From assembly GCA_016208415.1 (NCBI GenBank), contig JACQYB010000055.1:1-41321 (forward strand): a DNA stretch of 41,321 bases, written 5' to 3'. The position numbers and the translations under genes are program-made. The notes under the pieces were generated by a model. It searched no databases. It had not been told where the DNA came from and was given only the letters and a program-made list of their open reading frames with translations. This document shows, piece by piece, positions 1 to 10,819 of the stretch; position 1 is the first letter of the stretch, and every line of letters begins with the position of its first letter. This DNA is from Betaproteobacteria bacterium (GTDB taxonomy: Bacteria; Pseudomonadota; Gammaproteobacteria; Burkholderiales; Rhodocyclaceae).

Positions 1-12
1 GCGGAGACCACC

Positions 13-1182
13 ATGAAACTCATTGAGGAAATCGCAGCCGCCCGCGAGCGCCACGTGGCTCTGCGCCGCGACATCCACGCCCATCCCGAGACCGCCTTCG
101 AGGAGCGGCGTACCGCCGAGGTGGTGGCGGAGCGCCTTGAGGCCTGCGGCATCGAGGTGCACCGCGGGCTGGCCGGCACCGGCGTGGTGGGGCGCTTGGG
201 CGTCGGCAGCAGCCGGCGGGCCATCGGCCTGCGCGCCGACATGGACGCCCTGCCCCTCCAGGAACGCAACACCTTCCCGCACCATTCCCGCCACCCGGGA
301 AAGATGCACGCCTGCGGCCACGACGGCCATGTGGCCATGCTGCTGGCGGCGGCGGAGTACCTGGCCGCCGCGCGCAACTTCGACGGCATCGTGCATTTCA
401 TCTTCCAGCCCGCCGAGGAGGGCGACGGCGGCGGCCGGGTGATGGTGGAGGAGGGGCTGTTCGAGCGCTTCCCCATGGAATCGGTGTATGGCATGCACAA
501 CTGGCCGGGATTGCCGACGGGGCAGTTCGGCGTGACCAGCGGCCCGGTGATGGCCTGCGCCGACCGCTTCGACATCACCATTTCCGGCCGCGGCGGCCAC
601 GCTGCCATGCCGCAGCAGGGCGTGGATTCGATCCTGGCCGGAGCGACGCTGGTGCAGGCGCTGCAGAGCGTGGTCAGCCGCAACGTCGATCCGCTGGATT
701 CCGCGGTGCTGAGCGTCACCCAGTTCCACGGCGGCGAGGTCTACAACGTCACTCCGTCCGAGGTGCGGCTGGGTGGCACGGTGCGGGCCTTTCAGCCACG
801 GGTGCAGGATGCGGTGGAAGCGGCCATGCAGCGGATCTGCAACGGGGTGGCTGCCGCCTTCGGCGCCAGCATCGGCCTGGATTATGTGCGCGGCTATCCG
901 CCCACCGTCAATTCGGCGCAGCAATCCGAGGTGTGCCGCAGCGTGGCGGCGCAGCTCGTGGGCGACGAACAGGTCCATTCCGACCTGCCGCCCAGCATGG
1001 GCGCAGAGGATTTCTCCTACCTGCTGCGGGAGCGCCCCGGCTGTTACGTGTGGATCGGCAACGGTCCGGGCGAGGGCGGCTGCACCCTGCACAACCCCCA
1101 CTTCGACTTCAACGACGACATCCTGCCGCTGGGGGCGACCTACTGGGTCAGGCTGGCGGAGCGCATCCTGGCGGACGCCTGA
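13..1182 (+). CDS. M20 family metal-dependent amidohydrolase (hippurate hydrolase / IAA-amino acid hydrolase type)
   Basis: A 389-residue cytoplasmic hydrolase that should cleave N-acyl or aromatic-acyl amino acids; the substrate cannot be read from sequence. The M20D metal-site pattern is complete: HAHPETAFEE near residue 22, RADMDALPLQE near 74, the ACGHDGH segment with Cys101 and His103, the QPAEEG glutamates near 135-136, His162 in GMHNWPG, and a C-terminal LHNPHFDFND. A Cys at the first metal position is typical of the HipO/AmhX/ILR1 group. The dimerisation (lid) domain starts around residue 180. Start chosen at ATG 13 because GGAG lies 6 nt upstream (3-6); anything further upstream is outside the window. 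Its last 43 bases overlap the 3' end of the convergent folK. Family assignment is secure; no neighbour indicates the substrate. Confidence 0.9.
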   Translation: MKLIEEIAAARERHVALRRDIHAHPETAFEERRTAEVVAERLEACGIEVHRGLAGTGVVGRLGVGSSRRAIGLRADMDALPLQERNTFPHHSRHPGKMHACGHDGHVAMLLAAAEYLAAARNFDGIVHFIFQPAEEGDGGGRVMVEEGLFERFPMESVYGMHNWPGLPTGQFGVTSGPVMACADRFDITISGRGGHAAMPQQGVDSILAGATLVQALQSVVSRNVDPLDSAVLSVTQFHGGEVYNVTPSEVRLGGTVRAFQPRVQDAVEAAMQRICNGVAAAFGASIGLDYVRGYPPTVNSAQQSEVCRSVAAQLVGDEQVHSDLPPSMGAEDFSYLLRERPGCYVWIGNGPGEGGCTLHNPHFDFNDDILPLGATYWVRLAERILADA

Positions 1183-1700
1183 GTTCCCGCGTCGGCGACC
1201 CCGCCCAGGCGGGTGACACCCTGGGGTTCGCAGGCGGCGAGCAGTTCCCAAACCGGGCCGCGGCCCGGGAAGTCGCAGTCCGGCGCGATCTCCGCCAGCG
1301 GGCGCAGCACGAACTCCCGCAGATGGGCCCGCGGGTGGGGCAGGGTGAGGCGATCCGTGTGGCGCACCAGACCGCCGAAGAGCAGGATGTCGATGTCCAG
1401 GGTGCGCGGTGCGTTGGCAAAGCTGCGCACCCGGCCGTGATCGCGTTCCAGCGCCAGGATCGCGACCAGCAGCGCCTCGGGCGAGAGCACGGTGCGCATC
1501 TCGGCCACGGCATTGACGAAGTGGGGCTGGTCCACAAAGCCCACCGGAGCGGTGCGGTACAGCGAGGAGCGGCGCAGCAGCCGCGACCCCGGCATGCGGG
1601 CCAGGCCGTCGAAGGCTCTCAGCACATGCGTCTCCGGCTGGCCCAGATTGCTTCCCAGGCCGAGGAAGACGTGCTGTTCGGCTGCGGTGTCGGGGTTCAT
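1140..1700 (-). CDS. folK: 2-amino-4-hydroxy-6-hydroxymethyldihydropteridine diphosphokinase (HPPK)
   Basis: Transfers pyrophosphate from ATP to 6-hydroxymethyl-7,8-dihydropterin in folate synthesis. The 186-residue protein has the N-terminal FLGLGSNLG motif and the HPPK signature NAPRTLDIDILLF with its two metal-binding aspartates, plus the pterin-binding SSLYRTAPVGFVDQPHFVN stretch. The frame stays open to 1922, but the start is placed at the ATG complementary to 1698-1700 because homology begins right after it and a purine-rich AAGGGAAAG lies just upstream. The C-terminus carries about 25 residues beyond the usual family end, and these run antisense into the last codons of the amidohydrolase. 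It stands alone, without folB or folP, and is divergent from the pterin dehydratase gene, so the two pterin genes share an upstream region. Confidence 0.93.
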   Translation of the reverse strand: MNPDTAAEQHVFLGLGSNLGQPETHVLRAFDGLARMPGSRLLRRSSLYRTAPVGFVDQPHFVNAVAEMRTVLSPEALLVAILALERDHGRVRSFANAPRTLDIDILLFGGLVRHTDRLTLPHPRAHLREFVLRPLAEIAPDCDFPGRGPVWELLAACEPQGVTRLGGVADAGTQASARMRSASLTQ

Positions 1701-1880
1701 TGCGGTTTCTTTCCCTTGCCAACCGACGTCGGTTTCGTGTCGATCGGCGGTGCATCCTCGAATACGGCGACACCCATGCGTTGTCCATGAGGGCGAGGGC
1801 GAGCTTATACCACGCTTCGCCCCGCTCGGCGCCCGTGTCCATGGTGCCGCCGGGAGGCCTGGATGGCGCACCGGCTCGGC

Positions 1881-1909
1881 TATCCTGAATGATGACGGCC
1901 ACAGTGGCC
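1881..1909 (+). promoter_or_regulatory. Possible -10 box and leader palindrome before the pterin dehydratase gene
   Basis: TATCCT at 1881-1886 resembles a -10 box. It is followed at 1897-1909 by the perfect dyad GGCCAC-A-GTGGCC, which would lie in the 5' leader about 37 nt before the start codon. No convincing -35 is seen. The dyad could be an operator or a small hairpin; nothing else supports a function. Confidence 0.3.
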
Positions 1910-1945
1910 GGACGCACGACATTCCTCATCCCGGAGGAGGACGAC

Positions 1946-2329
1946 ATGACGATGCGCAGCGAGGATAGGGCCTTGGACGAGGCGCAGATCCGCGAGCGGC
2001 TGGCGCGGGAACTGCCCCACTGGACCTTCGAGGACGGCTGGATCCGGCGCGAGTACAGCACCGCGGGCTGGAAGGCAACCCTGATGGTGGTCAACGCGGT
2101 GGGCCACCTGGCGGAAGCGGCGTGGCATCACCCGGATCTTGCCGTTTCCTACGCCTCCGTCATCGTGAAGCTGGCGACCCACAGCGCCAAGGGGGTCACG
2201 GACAAGGACTTCGCGCTGGCGAGGAAGATCGAGGAGGTGGTGGCCTGGCAACCGGGCCGGGAGGGCGGTCCGCTGGAGGGCACCCCCGGCGGGGATCCGC
2301 GTTTCCGCTATATCGACTACGACGATTGA
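1946..2329 (+). CDS. 4a-hydroxytetrahydrobiopterin (pterin-4a-carbinolamine) dehydratase, PCD/DCoH family
   Basis: Dehydrates 4a-carbinolamine pterins formed by aromatic amino acid hydroxylases; bacterial members are also linked to molybdopterin metabolism. The 127-residue protein holds the family's active-site spacing: Glu, then HHP, then Tyr in AVSYASV, then His in KLATHSAKGVT followed by Asp, which matches catalytically competent members. The frame is open from 1889, but a near-perfect Shine-Dalgarno GGAGGAGG at 1933-1940, 5 nt before ATG 1946, decides the start. The last ~20 residues are Gly/Pro-rich and then acidic, an extension past the compact core. No phenylalanine hydroxylase gene is in the window, so the partner enzyme is unknown; moeA and mobB lie 36 kb away and are not obviously linked. 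Confidence 0.88.
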   Translation: MTMRSEDRALDEAQIRERLARELPHWTFEDGWIRREYSTAGWKATLMVVNAVGHLAEAAWHHPDLAVSYASVIVKLATHSAKGVTDKDFALARKIEEVVAWQPGREGGPLEGTPGGDPRFRYIDYDD

Positions 2330-2395
2330 CGCCAACGGCCCCGGGGGAGGAGGGCCGCGATGGCGAGCCATGTGCTGGCCGCCGAGAAGACGAGG

Positions 2396-2424
2396 TTGAA
2401 ACGACAGCCGCGCTGGCGTAGCAT
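2396..2424 (+). promoter_or_regulatory. Predicted sigma-70 promoter of the beta-oxidation pair
   Basis: TTGAAA (2396-2401) and TAGCAT (2419-2424) are separated by exactly 17 bases, matching the consensus at 5/6 and 4/6 positions. The expected start of transcription is around 2431, about 105 nt before the GTG of the dehydrogenase gene. Confidence 0.5.
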
Positions 2425-2434
2425 GGCTGTCACT

Positions 2435-2448
2435 ATACGGTGCCGTAT
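2435..2448 (+). promoter_or_regulatory. Palindrome at the predicted transcript start (candidate repressor site)
   Basis: ATACGG-TG-CCGTAT is a 6-bp dyad with a 2-nt centre lying 10 nt after the predicted -10 box. A short dyad over the start site is the usual layout for a TetR- or GntR-type repressor. No regulator gene sits beside it, and the protein that binds is unknown. Confidence 0.4.
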
Positions 2449-2536
2449 GGCCCGCCGCCCACGCGCGATGGCGGGCGAGTCCTGACCATTCATCCGTGTG
2501 TCACGGCTGGCACCGACTTCAGGAAAGGAGTGGCAC

Positions 2537-4915
2537 GTGAGCAAATTCCATGTCCGCAGGGCCGCCGTGCTGGGTGCCGGCGTGATGGGCGCGCAGATCG
2601 CCGCCCATCTGGCCAACGCCGATATTCCGGTGATCCTCTTCGACCTGCCTGCCCGGGAGGGGGACAAGAGCGGCATCGTGCTGCGGGCGCTGGAGGGCTT
2701 GAAGAAGCTGGAACCCGCTCCCCTGGCCGCGAACGAGCGTCTGGACCGGATCGAGGCGGCCAACTACGACGAGCATCTGGCCCGGATGGGGGAGTGCGAC
2801 CTGGTCATCGAGGCCATCGCCGAACGCATGGACTGGAAGCTGGATCTGTTCGCGCGGGTGGCGCCCCACCTCAAGCCCGGCGCCATTTTCGCCACCAACA
2901 CCTCGGGGCTGTCCATCGCCCGGCTGGCCGAAGGCCTGCCGCAGGCGCAGCGCGACCGCTTCTGCGGCATCCATTTCTTCAATCCGCCGCGCTACATGGC
3001 CCTGGTGGAGCTGATTCCCACCGCCGCCACGCAGCCGGAGATGCTCGACGACCTGGAGACCTTCCTCACCACCGCGCTCGGCAAGAGCGTAGTGCGTGCG
3101 CTGGACACCCCCAATTTCGTTGCCAACCGCATCGGCGTCTTCTCCATTCTCGCCGTGATGCACCACACCGCGCGCCTGGGCCTGGCCTTCGACGAGGCGG
3201 ATGCCCTCACCGGCCCGCTCATCGGCCGTCCCAGGAGCGCCACCTATCGCACCGCCGACGTGGTGGGCCTGGACACCATGGCCCACGTCATCAACACCAT
3301 GCGCGATGCGCTGGCGGACGATCCGTGGCATGCCCATTTCACCGTGCCCGCCTGGCTGGAGGCCCTGATCGCCCGTGGCGCGCTGGGCCAGAAGACCCGA
3401 GCCGGCATCTACCGCAAGGACGGCAAGGCCATCAAGGTGCTTTCGCTGGAGACGAGCGACTACATCGACAGCGGACGGGAGGCGGCGCCTGAAGTGCTGG
3501 AGATCCTGAAGCTCAAGAACCCGGCCGAGCGCTTCGCACGCCTGCGCGCCAGCGAACATCCCCACGCGCAGTTCCTGTGGAGCATCTTCCGCGACGTCTT
3601 CCACTATTGCGCCGTGCACCTCGGCGCCGTGGCCGACAACGCGCGGGACGTGGATCTCGCCATGCGCTGGGGCTTCGGCTGGCAGGCGGGCCCCTTCGAG
3701 ACCTGGCAGGCCGCCGGCTGGCAGGGCATTGGCGCGGCCATCGCCGAGGACATCGCCGCCGGGCGCACCATGGCCGCCGCGCCGCTGCCCGGCTGGGTGG
3801 GCGACGGACGCAGCGGGGTGCATGGGCCGCAGGGCTCCTGGTCCGCCAGGGAGGCCACGGACAAGCCACGTTCGACGCTGCCGTGCTACCGGCGCCAGCT
3901 CTTCCCCGACCGGGTGCTGGGCGAGCTCGAACCCGCCAGCGCCACCCTCTGGGAAAACGACGGCGTGCGCCTGTGGGTCGCCGAGGGCCATGGCGACGTG
4001 CCGGTGCTGTCCATGAAGACCCGCGGCGTGCTGACCCAGGACGTGGTGGAGGGCATCATCGAGGCGGTGGCGCGCGCCGAACGCGACCATCGCGGCCTGG
4101 TGATCTGGAATCCCCAGCCGCCCTTCGCCTATGGCGCCGATCTCAAGGGCGTGCTGAAGTTGATCGCCGCCGGCGATTTCGCCGCGCTGGAGCGCTTCGT
4201 CGCCCGCTTCCAGCACATGACGCAGACCGTCAAGTACGCCCAGGTGCCGGTGGTGGTGGGGCTGAACGGCATGGCGCTGGGCGGCGGCTGCGAGATTACC
4301 CTGCATTCGGCCCGCGCCGTGGCGGCGCTGGAAACCTACGTCGGCCTGGTGGAGGCGGGCGTCGGCCTCATCCCCGCCGGCGGCGGCTGCAAGGAACTCG
4401 CCCTGCGCGCGGCGCGGCTCGCCCCGCACAGCGCCAACAACGAGGTCTTCCCCTTCCTGCAGAACGTGTTTTCCACCGTCGCCATGGCCAGCGTGGGCAA
4501 GAGCGCGCTTCACGCCCGGGAACTGGGTCTGCTGCGCGACAGTGACGTCGTCGTGTTCCACCCCGGCGAGGTGCTGCACGTGGCGCTCGGCCAGGCCGGC
4601 GCCCTGGCGGAATCCGGCTGGCGGCCGCGACAGGCGCCCCGCGGCATTGCCGTGGCCGGGCGGGCCGGCATCGCCAACTGCGAGATGATGCTGGTCAACA
4701 TGCGCGAAGGCGGGCAGATCTCGGAACACGACCACCGCGTCGCCCGCGCCGTGGCCACGGCCCTGTGCGGCGGCGACATCGACGCCGGCAGCCTGGTGAG
4801 CGAGCAGTGGCTGCTGGATGTGGAGCGGGCACTTTTCGTGGAACTGCTGAAGCAGGAAAAGACCCAGGCGCGCATCGAACACACGATGCGCACCGGCAAA
4901 CCGCTGAGGAACTGA
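2537..4915 (+). CDS. 3-hydroxyacyl-CoA dehydrogenase / enoyl-CoA hydratase fusion (FadN/FadB-like)
   Basis: Bifunctional beta-oxidation enzyme of 792 residues, performing hydration of enoyl-CoA and NAD-dependent oxidation of 3-hydroxyacyl-CoA. The domain order is dehydrogenase first: the Rossmann LGAGVMGAQIA motif (residues 12-22), catalytic pair His146 (GIHFFNP) and Glu158, 3HCDH C-terminal modules around 180-300 and 330-430, then a crotonase domain from about 470 to 690. The latter has ALGGGCEI and LVEAGVGLIPAGGG, so both catalytic glutamates are present. This is the reverse of E. coli FadB and matches Bacillus FadN-type proteins. The start is GTG 2537 because AGGAAAGGAG lies 6 nt upstream; a GTG at 2498 in the same frame has no comparable site. 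The thiolase begins 2 nt after the stop, so the two form an operon. Confidence 0.93.
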   Translation: MSKFHVRRAAVLGAGVMGAQIAAHLANADIPVILFDLPAREGDKSGIVLRALEGLKKLEPAPLAANERLDRIEAANYDEHLARMGECDLVIEAIAERMDWKLDLFARVAPHLKPGAIFATNTSGLSIARLAEGLPQAQRDRFCGIHFFNPPRYMALVELIPTAATQPEMLDDLETFLTTALGKSVVRALDTPNFVANRIGVFSILAVMHHTARLGLAFDEADALTGPLIGRPRSATYRTADVVGLDTMAHVINTMRDALADDPWHAHFTVPAWLEALIARGALGQKTRAGIYRKDGKAIKVLSLETSDYIDSGREAAPEVLEILKLKNPAERFARLRASEHPHAQFLWSIFRDVFHYCAVHLGAVADNARDVDLAMRWGFGWQAGPFETWQAAGWQGIGAAIAEDIAAGRTMAAAPLPGWVGDGRSGVHGPQGSWSAREATDKPRSTLPCYRRQLFPDRVLGELEPASATLWENDGVRLWVAEGHGDVPVLSMKTRGVLTQDVVEGIIEAVARAERDHRGLVIWNPQPPFAYGADLKGVLKLIAAGDFAALERFVARFQHMTQTVKYAQVPVVVGLNGMALGGGCEITLHSARAVAALETYVGLVEAGVGLIPAGGGCKELALRAARLAPHSANNEVFPFLQNVFSTVAMASVGKSALHARELGLLRDSDVVVFHPGEVLHVALGQAGALAESGWRPRQAPRGIAVAGRAGIANCEMMLVNMREGGQISEHDHRVARAVATALCGGDIDAGSLVSEQWLLDVERALFVELLKQEKTQARIEHTMRTGKPLRN

Positions 4916-4917
4916 CC

Positions 4918-6117
4918 ATGAGCCGACAGATCCAGGACGCCTACATCGTCGCCGCCGTGCGCACGCCGGTGGGCAAGCGTCGCGGCATGTTCGGGCGCGT
5001 GCGCCCCGACGACCTGCTTGCCCACGTGCTGCGGGAAGTGGTGCGGCGCGTGCCCGGGCTCGATCCGAAGGAGATCGGCGACGTCATCGTCGGCTGCGCC
5101 ATGCCCGAGGCGGAGCAGGGCATGAACGTGGCGCGCATCGGCGCGTTGCTGGCCGGGCTGCCGGACAGTGTGCCGGGGTACACGGTCAATCGCTTCTGCG
5201 CCTCCGGGCTGCAGGCGGTGATGGATGCCGCCCAGCGCATCCGCCTCGGCGAAGCCGACGTGATGCTCGCCGCGGGTACGGAGTCCATGAGCGTGATGCC
5301 CCAGATCATGGGCAACAAGGTCGCCCTCAACCCGGAGATCTTCGCCCGTGACGGGCACGTGGGCATCGCCTACGGCATGGGGCTCACGGCCGAGAAGGTC
5401 GCGGCGCGCTGGAAGGTGGGCCGCGAGGCGCAGGATGAGTTCGCGCTGGGCTCCCATCGCAAGGCCGTGGCTGCCATTGCCGGCGGGCGCTTTGGCGACG
5501 AGATCGTGCCCTACACCGTGCGCGAGCATCGGCCGGATTTGGCCTCCGGCGCCGTGCGCGTCGTGGAGCGAGTGTGCGACACGGACGAGGGGCCGCGTCC
5601 GGATGCCTCCATCGAAGCCCTGGGCAGGCTGCGCCCCGTGTTTGCCGCGGCGGGGAGCGTGACGGCGGGCAATTCGTCGCAGATGTCGGACGGCGCCGGT
5701 GCCGTGCTGCTGATGAGCGAGGCGGCGCTCAAGCGCTGCGACGCCGCACCCGTCGCCCGGGTGGCCGGCTATGCGGTGGCGGGGGTGCCGCCGGAGATCA
5801 TGGGCATCGGCCCCATCGAGGCCGTTCCCCGTGCCCTGAAACAGGCCGGCCTGAGGCAGGACGATCTCGACTGGATCGAACTCAACGAGGCCTTTGCCGC
5901 CCAGGCGCTGGCGGTGATCGGCAGCCTCGGCCTGGACGCGCGCAAGGTCAATCCCCTCGGCGGCGCCATTGCCCTGGGCCATCCACTGGGCGCCACCGGC
6001 GCCATCCGCACCGCCACCGTCATGGCCGCTATGCAGCGCGGCGAGGCCCGGCGCGGCATGGTCACCATGTGCATCGGCACCGGCATGGGGGCGGCGGGGA
6101 TTTTCGAGAAGGTGTAG
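4918..6117 (+). CDS. Acetyl-CoA acyltransferase (3-ketoacyl-CoA thiolase)
   Basis: Cleaves 3-ketoacyl-CoA with CoA, the last step of the beta-oxidation spiral started by the upstream fusion protein. The 399-residue length and all catalytic residues fit: nucleophile Cys94 in NRFCASGLQ, His355 in ALGHPLGATGA, Cys385 in MCIGTGMGA. The frame is open well upstream, but homology begins at ATG 4918, which lies 2 nt after the previous stop with TGAGGA just ahead. Close coupling to the fusion gene suggests a complex or balanced expression, as with FadA/FadB or FadI/FadJ. The sequence resembles FadA/AtoB-type acyltransferases; chain-length preference cannot be told. A short GC stem (6118-6133) follows the stop without a T-run. 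Confidence 0.93.
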   Translation: MSRQIQDAYIVAAVRTPVGKRRGMFGRVRPDDLLAHVLREVVRRVPGLDPKEIGDVIVGCAMPEAEQGMNVARIGALLAGLPDSVPGYTVNRFCASGLQAVMDAAQRIRLGEADVMLAAGTESMSVMPQIMGNKVALNPEIFARDGHVGIAYGMGLTAEKVAARWKVGREAQDEFALGSHRKAVAAIAGGRFGDEIVPYTVREHRPDLASGAVRVVERVCDTDEGPRPDASIEALGRLRPVFAAAGSVTAGNSSQMSDGAGAVLLMSEAALKRCDAAPVARVAGYAVAGVPPEIMGIGPIEAVPRALKQAGLRQDDLDWIELNEAFAAQALAVIGSLGLDARKVNPLGGAIALGHPLGATGAIRTATVMAAMQRGEARRGMVTMCIGTGMGAAGIFEKV

Positions 6118-6269
6118 CGGCGCGGCCCCGCCGGTGCGGGTCGCTTTGGTGGCGGCAGGTGGCCGTCCACCGGGCCGTGGTTCGGGACGCGCTCTGACAC
6201 TTTTCGCCCCGCCGTAACTGGCGCTCCTGTATCACTTCGGGTAGCCTTGCGCCTCCCCCGGCTCCCGAG

Positions 6270-7178
6270 ATGTTCATGCCCGACCGTCGTCCACCCGGCG
6301 CCTCCGCCTTCGCCCTGATGGTGCTGCTGTGTTCGGCCTGGGGGTTCCAGCAGGTGGCGATCAAGGTGGCCATCGCCGGGGTGAGCCCCATCCTGCAGGC
6401 GGGCCTGCGCTCGGCGGTGGCACTGGTGCTGGTGCTGGCGTGGGCGCGTTTCCGGGGTGTGGCGCTGGCACAACCCGACCGGTCGCTGCGGCCAGGGCTG
6501 CTGGCGGGGCTGCTGTTCGGCGCCGAATTCGCGCTCATCTTCTTCGGTCTCACGCTCACCAGCGCCTCGCGCATGGTGGTCTTTCTCTACACCGCGCCCT
6601 GTTTCACGGTGCTGGGCCTGCACTGGTTCGTGCCCGGCGAGCGGGTGCGCTGGAGCCATGTGTTCGGCCTGATCCTGGCGTTCGGCGGCGTGGCCCTGGC
6701 CTTCGCCGACGGCTGGGGCCGTGGCGGCCACTGGCTGGGGGATCTCATGGGGGTGGGCGCGGCCATCCTGTGGGCGGCGACGACGGTGCTCATCCGCGCC
6801 ACGCCGCTGGCGCGCATCAGCGCCACCAAGGTGCTGCTCTACCAGTTGGCGGTGTCGGCGGCGCTGCTGTTGCCGTTGTCGCCGCTGATGGGGGAGTCGG
6901 GCGTCACGGCGTTGACGACTCCGGTGCTGCTGTCGCTGGCCTACCAGGCGGTGGTGGTGGCCTTCGCCAGCTACCTGGCGTGGTTCTGGCTGCTGACGCG
7001 CTACCTGGCCAGCCGGCTGGCGGTCTTTTCCTTCCTCACGCCCCTCACGGGCGTGGCCTTCGGCGTCCTGCTGCTGGACGAGCCCATGACCCCCGCGTTC
7101 GGCATGGCGGTGGCCATGGTGGTGGCGGGGATCGTCCTGGTGAACCGGGTACCGTCGCGCCGGCCCACCCGGGCCTGA
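6270..7178 (+). CDS. EamA/DMT-family inner-membrane transporter
   Basis: A 302-residue, very hydrophobic protein with about ten membrane segments in two similar halves of five, the EamA duplication typical of the drug/metabolite transporter superfamily. The first half opens with ALMVLLCSAWGFQQVAIK, a common start for this family, and the second repeat begins near residue 150 at GDLMGVGAAILWAATTV. Such proteins usually export amino acids or small metabolites; the substrate is not predictable. ATG 6270 has poor ribosome-binding sequence, and an in-frame ATG at 6276 preceded by GAGATG is an alternative. The 152-nt gap after the thiolase suggests a separate transcript. It converges with acnA, whose stop is 10 nt away. 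Confidence 0.88.
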   Translation: MFMPDRRPPGASAFALMVLLCSAWGFQQVAIKVAIAGVSPILQAGLRSAVALVLVLAWARFRGVALAQPDRSLRPGLLAGLLFGAEFALIFFGLTLTSASRMVVFLYTAPCFTVLGLHWFVPGERVRWSHVFGLILAFGGVALAFADGWGRGGHWLGDLMGVGAAILWAATTVLIRATPLARISATKVLLYQLAVSAALLLPLSPLMGESGVTALTTPVLLSLAYQAVVVAFASYLAWFWLLTRYLASRLAVFSFLTPLTGVAFGVLLLDEPMTPAFGMAVAMVVAGIVLVNRVPSRRPTRA

Positions 7179-7187
7179 CGGAAGCGC

Positions 7188-9884
<2,697 letters not shown>

Positions 9885-10030
9885 GGCGGACCTCACGGAC
9901 TGGGTTTCCGGGCGGGGGATCGCCCACAAGGTTTGTCCGCGGAATGCGGCGCGGGTTCAGAACGGTGCGGGTTTTCGCTCGCGCGGGACGACGAGTCCCT
10001 TACCGAGGGGCCGGTCGATCGGGTCGAGGA

Positions 10031-10043
10031 CCGCCGTCGGCGG
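10031..10043 (-). terminator. Short GC palindrome downstream of the DUF3617 gene
   Basis: CCGCCG-T-CGGCGG is a perfect 6-bp dyad starting 16 nt after the DUF3617 stop and preceding acnA on the same strand. There is no T-run, so intrinsic termination is doubtful; it could be a transcript-stabilising hairpin. Confidence 0.25.
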
Positions 10044-10058
10044 CGTGTGCGGCGCCCG

Positions 10059-10661
10059 TCACTGCGCGGGCCGCGGCATGTTCTTCATCGCCTCATTCAT
10101 CTGCTTCATCATTTCCTGCATCTTCTTCGGGTCCGTCATCTCCTTCATGTTGATGGTGCCCCCGCCAGGGCCGGCCATGATGACGTCTCCGGGCTTCTGG
10201 CCGGGCTTGCAGGGACCCACCCAGCGGCCCTCGATGGTCGTGGTGGCCTGCTTCATGTTCATCACCGGGGGCGTGAAGGTGGTGACCATCTCGCCGCGGT
10301 AGCTGGAGTCGAAGCGCCCCGAGAACTCCCCGTGGGTCACCGCTTTGGAGCCGCTGACATCGCAGACGCTGTCCACGATCCAGCGCTCGCCGTCGCGCCG
10401 CATGTCCTGGCGGGAGCAGGATTTCGCGGCCTGCTGCTCGCCGCGCTGGCGCAGCAGGTCGTCCGTCTTGTCGTCGATGCAGTTCTGGATCGTCGTGCCC
10501 ATGGGCGCCGCGCTGGTCTGCGTCCTGATCTCCCACAGGCCGGGCTTGCGCTTGGGGACTTCCATGGCCTGGGCGGTGGCGGCGAGGGCAAAGGCGACCA
10601 CACCCAGTGCGGCAGCGCGGGCCAGTCGAATGGGGGACGAGGCAGTCGAGGCATCGAACAT
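10059..10661 (-). CDS. Secreted DUF3617-domain protein with Met-rich C-terminus
   Basis: A 200-residue protein of unknown function, predicted periplasmic. A signal peptide is visible (basic residues near 12-15, hydrophobic core, then TAQA before residue ~32), followed by the DUF3617 opening PKRKPGLWEIRTQT. Cysteines occur in NCIDDKTDD, KSCSR, SVCDVSG and GPCKPGQ, suggesting two disulfides in the periplasm. The last 30 residues are charged, helical-looking and hold eight methionines, which is more than usual for the family. The start is the ATG complementary to 10659-10661, with GGAG about 7 nt upstream; the frame stays open far beyond without homology. DUF3617 proteins are common in beta- and gammaproteobacteria and none is well characterised. 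It sits between acnA and an exonuclease gene with separate spacing on both sides. Confidence 0.82.
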   Translation of the reverse strand: MFDASTASSPIRLARAAALGVVAFALAATAQAMEVPKRKPGLWEIRTQTSAAPMGTTIQNCIDDKTDDLLRQRGEQQAAKSCSRQDMRRDGERWIVDSVCDVSGSKAVTHGEFSGRFDSSYRGEMVTTFTPPVMNMKQATTTIEGRWVGPCKPGQKPGDVIMAGPGGGTINMKEMTDPKKMQEMMKQMNEAMKNMPRPAQ

Positions 10662-10819
10662 GGGGATCTCCAGGCGGTATCGTTCGGAGCGGAGCGCAGT
10701 GGCTGCGCCGGCGCGCTCAATGATACGGCAAGCGCACTGCGGCGCCGGCGACGGTGACCGATATCCCGCCTGGCGGTGATGGTGGCCGCCCCGGCGGGCG
10801 CAAGGGTGGCGCGTTGCCC

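Noticed and set aside
2336-2357. GC stem CGGCCC...GGGCCG after the pterin dehydratase gene as a terminator
   Set aside because: The loop is 10 nt and no T-run follows; too weak in GC-rich DNA to call.
2519-4882. 787-codon frame opposite the beta-oxidation fusion gene
   Set aside because: The composition is His/Gln/Gly-rich and the sense frame is strongly conserved.
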